DNA of 64,000 nucleotides. It comes from Klebsormidium nitens (lineage: Eukaryota > Streptophyta > Klebsormidiophyceae > Klebsormidiales > Klebsormidiaceae). This document shows positions 56,588-64,000 of the stretch, piece after piece; position 1 is the first letter of the stretch, and every line of letters starts with the position of its first letter. The position numbers were made by a program, and so were the translations under genes. The stretch is from positions 129,346-193,345 of the forward strand of contig DF236956.1 of the NCBI GenBank assembly GCA_000708835.1, in the 5' to 3' direction. The notes under the pieces were generated by a model that was not told the DNA's origin, did not search any database, and worked only from the letters and a program-made list of their open reading frames with translations.

Positions 56588-59500
56588 TCAAGCGTTTCCG
56601 TACCCTTCCGCCACGTGTCTCTGCGCCACCGCGACCAAGCGCTCCCGCATCGTTTCATATGACGTGTACCGCGGCAGCAGCAGTTGCAAGAAGCACGTGT
56701 GCGCGGTCGGGAGCGACTCGACGCTCGTCTCGACACAGTGAATATGCACCCGGTCGTGCAGGCTCGCAAACCCGGTAGACGGTAGGTACCGGATCGCGGT
56801 CGCGAAGAACAGGAGGTTCCGCTGCTGTTCCGGGGAGAGGCTCCGGACGGCCGCCCAGAAGTACCGGATGACGTCATCGGAGGCTTCGCAGCCGTGGTAG
56901 GTCGTGTGCCGCTCCCAGTCGTCGATGTCCAGGTCGGACGTGGCGCCTTGCAGCTGCGACGCAAACTCCTGCACACAAGGAGAGTACGTAAGATGAGAGA
57001 GGAAATAAGATCGACTATCATACGAAGATTATGTCTGTGTCACGCCTTCCGCTCTCTCGTCGCATAAAGGTCCTAGGATGTGTCCAAAGCCGGCCGCAGC
57101 TGTCCAAGTTGTAGCTTCCGCACCGGCAACGAGCTACTTGACAACATTGGAGCCTTCCAGGAGCGCTTTAGGTACAAGAACAGGCTGCATGCCTAGTACT
57201 CCCACACACAAATGACAACCCAGAAGTTTGCGGAACAAAGCAGGAGCAATGACAAGTGCCCTCCAGAAAGCGCTCCGAGCCGCATGAAACCTTGTGTGTT
57301 TGATTGCTCACATCGCCCAGACTGACATCACTATTCCAAGGTACGAGAGAAAGCATCGCAAAGCGCGCACGAGACGAAAGCCCTTTTAAAAATGTTTTCC
57401 GAGACTTTAAATTCCTTCCCATTCCGCTCCGCTTCCTCACCTGATCGGTGAGAGGGGCAAAGACGTGCGCCCACGACACCCCCTCCGGCAGCAGCGACTC
57501 CATGCCCTCGCGAAGCGCTTTGATCTGCTCCGCCACGGGCTCCATCACCTGCTTCTGGACTTTGAGGTCCACGAACAGCTGCCGATTCTCTGCCGTGAGC
57601 GCCCGGTTGCGGCCCCCCGGGAGGAGCTCGACTTCGGTGTGATCGCCGAGGCCGGAGTCGATGGTGCAGACGAAGGTCAGGCCCAGGTTCTCAACCTGTG
57701 AAACGGATGTGCCTGGTTTCAAAATGACATGGACGAGCTGTAACCAGAGTGGTATTGCAGGTTCGGTCAAACCGTCCGCCTGACCCGAATCCGAATCGAG
57801 CCAGTCGCAGAACTTTTCTCGGGCAGTAGAACTTGGGCCGTTCGATGAGAGGCTTGTGGGTCATCGCAGGGTCCAAGTTCTGCGGATTGGGCAAAGTTTG
57901 GCGTTCAACTCATGTAAGACTCTGGTCAGGCGGCCAGGTCTAACCGAATGTGCAATTTGACACGATCCTTGAGTTGTCAAGATCTGGACGAGTTTAGCGG
58001 GAGTACACAAGAAGATGAGGCGCAGGTGCTTGAGCCCACGGACAATGCAAGTCGGGCTCAACGACGATCAGGGGGACTCGGCTTTGAATCGACGGTGCGG
58101 CCGAAGGTGAGGCCAGACTCCACATTGGAGACGGGCTGTGAGCACGGGAGGCAACAGAGACAATAATTACTCGTTTTGAAAGCAGATATTTATGATAGCT
58201 GCATTAGGAGTTTGACGGACGCGGCATATCGGGCTGGAAGGATCGGAGCACAACCAAGTCCGTGATCTGAAAGGAGGACGCAGTTCGGGTAGCGCGACAA
58301 CCAGGCTGAAAACTAGAGATGTAGTCAATTGCATTCGAGAGCCGCTGAATCTCGCTCTGCAAGGCGTCCGAAAAGAGCGAGAAGCATTGGAAGTCAAGGG
58401 ACTGACACCTCGTCTATCCGAGAAACAGCCGGAAAACGCGCACAACAGCAATACAAAAGCGGCATCGTAAGGCAGGGAGGGACGAGCGACCTTCAGGTGT
58501 CTTCGTTATGGAACTCCTCATCAGGGAAAAGAGGCTGACGGCAGATTTTCGAAGTTGGAAAATGTCATGAATCCACTGACTTTAACGAATAAGAAAGTGG
58601 TCTTTGAAGTCTCAAAAACAACAGCGGACGAGCTGACAGCTCGGAGGCGTCTGAGAGACACTCGGGTCAGCTTATGGAAGGTGGGCCACAGACCCGTTAG
58701 GCAGTAAAGAGCAGCGCTGCTAAGTCGGTTCGCTTGCTGCGGCTTAACGAGCGGACGGCTCTGATTTGACACGACGAGCCGCTCGAGCACGGCCTAGACT
58801 GTCCCAATATTGATCCGCTACCAAGCTCTTCAACATGAAGCAACACGCATTAATAGTCCTCACCTCGTCGTCTTCCATAGCCAAAATCTTCTCGCACGCG
58901 TCGTACAGCTCCGGGTCCACGTCTTCCGCCAACTCATACCGGCCGGTCGTCGTTCCGGTCTCGTCGCCCAGGGCGTACAGCAGAGCGGTGCCGAACGTCA
59001 CTCCGAGCGGAACCTTGTTCGCGAGCGCGAGAATGATGATCTGGCCGCAGAAGCGGAAGTAGGAGAGGTGCCCGGGGTTGATTCCCGAGGCGTGGTTGGG
59101 AAACACGCAGCGCCGGTCGATCGGGGAGGCGAGGAAGAGCGCGCGCTCGGGGTTGAAGAGCTCCTGGCTGACCTGTGGGCAGCAGAGAGGGTTGATATGT
59201 GGAGGATTGACCTGGGCACGAGGTCCCGGAAGTAACTGAGGACCAATTCTTAAAAAACACCTGGTCTTGTTTGAAAAGCTGAAGAAAACCTGGGGTCGAT
59301 GAGGGAGAAAGTCGCATACTGGAAGCATTCGCCAATGGCATACGGAGAGACGTGCATCAGGCGATGAGAGCGCCCTGCAAATTGCCCGGCTGACCTGTTG
59401 CCAGAAGCGGTGCAAATTCTGAGGACGGCCGAAGGCTAAGAGACACTCTTCTCAAGGCGACTGAATAAGGACACGGCCTCTGTCGGCTGAGGCAGGACGA

Positions 59501-62123
59501 AAGTCTCAAGGAAGACAAAGATTCGCGACTTCAAGGGGCAACACTTGCCTATATTCTCACAGAGAACACTCCTTCAAGATGCCGAGCAAATCAAGGCCGC
59601 AGAGCACGAGCGTGTCACAGTTTTTTAGAAGCAAGCAAGGCTCAAGACATTGCCCTCCGTCGTTGATTGCCCCCTCACGTGTCATCACCAATGCCATCAA
59701 TCTGTCCACCAACCGTTGCCTTGTCGACAGGGCAGCCGGGCTTGAATTCAGAGCCTGCTGAATTTGGGCTCAGAAGCAACTAAAAAGACTTTGCCGTCTT
59801 CTGGCAGAAAACCAAGGAAGTCACCAGCGTGAGAGAACCAAGAACTCACCAGCGTGAGGAACTCGCGCATGACGCCCGGCCCGTGGCCCTCCTCCTGGTC
59901 GAACGCCACATCAATGCCAAACTGGCGCACCGCCTGTGCGTCGATCGCGCTGAGCCCGGCGAACGCATCCGTGAGCAGATTGTCCCGCTTCACCCGGACC
60001 TCATAGCTGGCGATCGCATTCCGCGTGGCGGGGATGCACAGGTTTGGCGTCAGCAGCAGGCGCTCCTTGGTCTCAAACGGCCACAGGAACGTGTAAGGTC
60101 TGACCAGGAGGAACCCTAGATCGTGCACGCCCTCAAACTCGCCGACGCGCAGGTGGAGGAGCGCGTTGAAAATCTGCTGGTTGGACTGTAGGAAGGCCAT
60201 GAGGCCTTTCTGGGAGTGTTCCTCGCCTGCCTCAAAGTCGTACATCCAGTTTAGCAGATTTGCGAGCCGGATCAGCAACGGAGGGGGAAGCCTGCCGAGC
60301 GCGCTGAGAGTTGCAACAAGAGAGCCATCTGGTGCTGGTGGCTGGGGGAGGGAAGACGCCAAGGATGCAGAGACCCGAGCGGCTCTGTCTATGCCCCGCG
60401 CAGTTTGGTATAGGTCCTCCAGAATCTGCGCGGTTGCTGCTTCTAAGGTTTTGTACTGGTCATGCTCCTTAAGCCCATCGTTGGAGTACTCCCCCCAGGG
60501 CCCGCTAAGGAGACCAAACGACCGGCATCTCTCCAGGAGCTTCGGATACAAAGTGAAGGGGGAGGAAAGTGGCCCTCTTTGCAAACCCCCGGTCTTGAAT
60601 GCTGCGACGTTGTCTCTCACGTGCGCAAGCGCCTTCTGAACCACTGAACACAAGGCCCCTCCAAGAGTCTGCCTGAGGTGGTTCGAGCTTCTCCTAGAAG
60701 GAATCGTCGTTTGCCAAGTCTCTAACGTGGCCGCAGGCATATTCAAGAGGGTGAGAAGGGCTTGCTCAAACATGTCGTCCACACCGCCTGCATATACCGC
60801 CTTCGACTCCGACAACTTTCCAGTTGCTTTCAGGTATTTTTCCAGGATGGACTCAAAGAGGTTCCACCACAGGATCAGGGCGGCGTTCTTCGTGAATATA
60901 ACCTCTTGAGGGAAAGCGGCCAGCTCTGAGAGCGCAGTGTGCTCAGTGACCATGGCAAGGCATGATGTGGCAAGGAACCTGCAGGGGATGAACATAGTCG
61001 TCAGAGCATGGCTCTAACTCGAGTTGAAACAAGAATTCTGCAGAGAGACCAGAATACTCTTTTGCAGAATCTCGGTGGTATAGAAGTGAACCTAGACACA
61101 TTCAAGTGTATGAAAAGGAGGATTGCAATCTTCAATTGATTGTTGCCTCAAAACTGTCAAGGCTACAACGATGCAGGTCCAAGCAACTCACAGAAAGTCG
61201 CTGGACACAAGCTTCGTAATTGCTTCCACCCCGCCATCCTTGATGAAGCGCTGAGCATAGGTGGCTGCACCAGCACATTCCAATTGCGGCTTCAAGAATG
61301 CGTGAAGCTCCTTCGGAATGCTTTCCACCAGCTCGTTCGACGCCTCCCTCCTGCTTTCTAAGAGATTGTCAACCAACTTGCACAGATTGATGGCACTGAT
61401 CGAGCCGCGGGTGTACCTGCAAGACATGAAAGGGGTTCTTTCTCAAGGCTTATTTCTATGAATCACTCAAAATTTGTTTCCTGTCTGAAGGAGCAACGAA
61501 ATCAAAAACGCAATTCAAGGAATCTGCACTTACAGGAGCTGGCAGAGTAAAGAGACAATTGGAATGACAGATGCCGTTTCTAAGATGTAACGAGTCTACT
61601 TTCAGTACACATCATAGCCTCCGTCAGCAAATGCAACATTAGGAGGGCACAAGAGAGAAAGCATAAATTTCAGGGCTATGCAGGGTTCTGGAAAAGTTGC
61701 AGAGTAAAAAGACTCAGTCACACGAAGCGAATGTCCTTACAGCTGGTCTTGTCCCAACAGGTGGCACAAATGCAACGTGGCCCCTGCCGGCACATGCCTC
61801 AGACTCAGCGCCTCATGCAAACGCTTCCCTTCGCATGTGAATGTAGTATTTGCTGCAAGAGAGCTGGCCTTCAGACGCGTTGTATCTCCTATTCGCTCTG
61901 CCAGAAGGGACACCTTCAGGTCTTTGAGGACCGTATCCGGGTTCTCTCTGCAGACAATAGTCTTTCCATCCAGCTTGACAAAGAACTGTAGGGTCTCGCA
62001 GCCCTCAGCGACCTTGCGATCAGGTGTACTTTCAGACCGCTGCTTCTTCGCCTTTGGCGGAACAATGTCCTCCTCAGCCGACGCGCCTGAACTCGAAGGG
62101 CCTGCCTCTGCGCCATAGTCCAT
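56588..62123 (-). CDS. UPL5: UPL5-like ubiquitin-like domain/HECT E3 ubiquitin ligase
   Basis: Transcript-order exons: 62123-61741, 61416-61192, 60978-59850, 59172-58864, 57695-57441, 56968-56588. They total 2682 nt, 893 aa, close to Arabidopsis UPL5. After a basic stretch (PPKAKKQRS, a possible nuclear signal) comes a ubiquitin-like domain at about 44-125 (LQFFVKLDGKTIVCRENPDT, ANTTFTCEGKRLHEA). The middle is helical. The HECT domain occupies about the last 350 residues: YEVRVKRDNLLTDAF, FDQEEGHGPGVMREF, ALFLASPIDRR, FRFCGQIIILALANKVPLG, and the C-lobe catalytic cysteine at about residue 859 in LPTAHTCFLQLLLP. HECT ligases take ubiquitin from E2 onto this cysteine and pass it to substrates. 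The UPL5 domain order supports the name. It is head-to-head with a RING gene. Confidence 0.92.
58068..58150 (-). repeat. Decayed echo of the UPL5 exon 5 acceptor junction
   Basis: On the plus strand, CTCGGCTTTGAATCGACGGT followed by GCGGCCGAAGGTGAGGCC resembles the start of exon 57695-57441 (plus-strand CCGGAGTCGATGGTGCAGAC then GAAGGTCAGGCC at about 57650-57690). The copy lies about 400 bp upstream of it in transcript direction, inside the preceding intron. Confidence 0.6.
59805..59860 (-). repeat. Duplicated donor junction in the UPL5 HECT exon
   Basis: CACCAGCGTGAG occurs at about 59823 and again across the genuine donor at 59850, with ACCAAG(A/G)A between. This gives a nearby second copy of the exon end plus GTGA donor in the intron. 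Short but in line with the other echoes. Confidence 0.5.
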
Positions 62124-62803
62124 CTTCGCAGGGTTAAGTCAGACTGTTGAGTAGCTCAGTCTTCAGATTCCATACAGCTCCCACTTGCCTTCTTGAGCAT
62201 TTTTTGGAGTAGATATTTGATGAGTGAGACGATGTCAAATTATGCAGAAAGTGAAAGCCATGCTGGCTTCTCCAACTTTCGAACAATTGCTTAATGAAAC
62301 TTGGAAGGCGGTTGATAGGCTTCTTTTAGGGTTTGCTCGCCATGGGCATCGTATAGAAACAGTTCCCTGTTGCATACTGTGCGACGAAGCGTAAAAAAGT
62401 TGTATGGACTCCAAGGCTCGGCCGGCGTACGTTCGAGAGGAGCGCTTTCTCCAATATCTTCATCTATGTCCCGCAAAAATGGCATCCAAGAGCGCAGCTC
62501 TGCACACTGGACCAGTGTACTCTTTAGGTCAATCAGAGGCGCCCTTCCCCCATCCTCATCGTGTTAAATATTAAATTGTTCAAGAGCTGCTGCCATGGTA
62601 TGAAGTGCGCTGTGTAGCTTTTGGAGCAGGAGGGGGGTGGCAAACCCTCGTTACTCAAGCTGTACGCGGCCCCATTGCAAACGCGGCTGGACATTTTAAG
62701 TGTATAGTAACTCTACTTGCAGAGCATGACCCAAGATCCAGCAAATCAAACAAAGAAATCTTGTCCAGATTGAAGGCTCCGCTCTTCATCATCGTGCATA
62801 GGC
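62124..62803. other. Head-to-head intergenic region, UPL5 and RING genes
   Basis: 680 bp between two divergent ATGs. It holds a minus-strand open stretch from about 62560 to 62291, ending TAA and reading SWMPFLRDIDEDIGE and AEPWSPYNFFTLRRT. Its composition looks protein-like but I do not recognise it. AGGGTTTG near 62328 is telobox-like. Confidence 0.45.
62291..62485 (-). CDS. Possible orphan small ORF
   Basis: Sixty-four codons from ATG to TAA with balanced, hydrophilic composition (MPFLRDIDEDIGESAPLE ... DAHGEQTLKEAYQPPSKFH). The frame is open for about 30 codons further upstream before an in-frame TAA. It has no recognised domain and overlaps the presumed bidirectional promoter. It could be a decayed gene fragment, an upstream exon or chance. 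Confidence 0.2.
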   Translation of the reverse strand: MPFLRDIDEDIGESAPLERTPAEPWSPYNFFTLRRTVCNRELFLYDAHGEQTLKEAYQPPSKFH

Positions 62804-63394
62804 ATGGGCTTCTCTACGGAAGTTCTCCTGTCTCCGTCGTCACTCCCTGCTGAGTTCTTCTGCCCCATCTGTCATGACGTTATCTCCCCCCTTGATGCTG
62901 TTCAGACCCCCTGCGGCCATATGGCTTGCGGCCCCTGCCTCTCCCAGGTAAGGCGCCGCCACTTTGCTGCATCAGCAACACGAGGCCAGCTCTATTCTAA
63001 GGCGGCCAGGGTTGATTTTGCACAAGATTCTGCAAGCAGTTTGTTGCAAGAAAGTTTCCTTGCTAGACATGTTGATCACAGGAAACCGTGGAGATCATAT
63101 CCAACCATTTGGGAAGTGGGACGTCGGTGACCTACATAATTGTGGCTCGCAGTCGCTACGCATGGTTGGGCCGGAGTGCCCCTCTGATCGGACGCCCCTG
63201 ACGGAAGCAGAGTTGAAGGTACGAAGAAGCTTCTTCTCAGCAGCTAGAGACATGAAACCTAGAAAATGTGAGGTGAATCAGTCTTCAAGAGACTTCTTCC
63301 GGTCTGTACAGGGAAACGACCACAGCCATTGCTTGTGCAGGTCTGCCTCAAAGGACGGCACAATAAACAAGACTTCCTAGACAGGACTGATTGA
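62804..63394 (+). CDS. Small RING-finger protein, possible E3 ligase
   Basis: Exons 62804-62947, 63153-63218 and 63341-63394 (stop) are all phase 0 and give 87 aa. The RING ligands read C-x2-C (FFCPICHD), C-x-H-x2-C-x2-C (TPCGHMACGPC) and CPSD, so the eighth ligand is Asp, as in TRAF-like RINGs. The tail after PLTEAELK is short (KVCLKGRHNKQDF). RING domains bind E2 enzymes and promote direct ubiquitin transfer. At 87 aa the protein is almost only the RING, so either the third exon is wrong and the gene continues to the right, or it is a truncated or adaptor form. The first two exons are well supported. Confidence 0.65.
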
Positions 63395-64000
63395 TACTCG
63401 GAAATTTTGGCAACGTGAGCCTTAGGACACGCGGATTAAAGAAAATGGTAATGCGGAGACATGGAAAAGGACACTTTGCTGTGGTGTCCAATGCTGTCGT
63501 CTTGGATACAATAAATGAAACCGTCACCCAGGAATTTGTTTGAAGGACAGACATTGGTGTGCAATCCTTTTTGACAGATATTGCAACTCTTGCCGCTTCG
63601 TCAATATTAGCACATGCAATACAAGGTGCACACACGTAAAGCCCACTCCATGTTTACACACACTTCACTTCAAGTCCTATTTTTGGGTTTGGATTGAGGA
63701 CCTGGATTACTCCTTTCACTATTGACCTCTAGCAATCCTGGAAAGGATCTTTTTCTTCTTCATGGAAACTGTTATAATCTGGTGATAGAAGGAATCTTGT
63801 CGCTCTGCAGTCTGCTACAACTTAAAAACTCCTCAAGATGTTCGTACATGGGGAAGGATTCTGGTTCCTTTCCCACTCCTCCGGTTGGAAATTACAAACC
63901 GGTCCGTAAATTGCCGTCCTCCTCTGCGATTGGTCAAAGAAATACAGTCCAATCATTGCACCTGGCTTCTCCCGATCCAGTAAGAAGGAATAGCATGGCT
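63395..64000. other. Region downstream of the RING gene
   Basis: About 600 bp to the window edge with no supported exon. Further exons of the RING gene or its 3' UTR may lie here or beyond. Confidence 0.4.

Overview
This is eukaryotic nuclear DNA. It holds ten protein-coding genes, nearly all split by GT-AG introns, with GC-rich exons in more AT-rich introns. The gene set points to the green (streptophyte) lineage: a plant-type cyclic-nucleotide-gated channel with a C-terminal IQ motif, a CBSX6-like CBS protein, a UPL5-type ubiquitin-like/HECT ligase and a plant-type carbohydrate-binding-module/GH10 enzyme. Many introns of a few hundred bp and a CTLD gene suggest a streptophyte alga such as Klebsormidium; that species guess is inference. 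All gene models were built by hand from open frames, splice dinucleotides, phase and family resemblance. For the importin (3081 nt), WD40 (3024 nt), GH10 (2694 nt), UPL5 (2682 nt), TPR-like (1254 nt) and CBS (1182 nt) genes the exon lengths sum exactly to multiples of three.

Layout. 1-5135 (-): 3' part of a CNGC channel, running off the left edge. 7609-10919 (+): CBSX6-like CBS protein. 12987-15978 (+): unrecognised TPR-like protein. 18120-25555 (-): importin-13/transportin-3-like karyopherin. 26275-36568 (+): WD40 protein of about 1007 aa with an R-S-P-E-P-rich insert; one intron carries a MITE-like element. 37416-49148 (+): secreted protein with C-type lectin, EGF-like, CBM and GH10 domains, 17 exons. 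51181-52557 (-): PuuE/NodB-type deacetylase. 54092-55192 (+): 89-aa protein of unknown function. 56588-62123 (-): UPL5-like HECT E3. 62804-63394 (+): small RING protein, head-to-head with UPL5. The genes do not form a pathway; the two ubiquitin-ligase-type genes sharing one intergenic region are the only functional pairing.

The most unusual signal is not a gene. In at least seven of the ten genes, introns contain tandem, partly decayed copies of the neighbouring exon-intron junction ('splice-junction echoes'): the last or first 20-90 nt of an exon together with its splice site and the adjoining intron bases, repeated one to eight times. In the CNGC gene the process produced a complete second exon covering the pore filter and S6. 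The two copies are 112 nt each, only 31 nt apart, and differ by three residues, so they look like obligate mutually exclusive exons.
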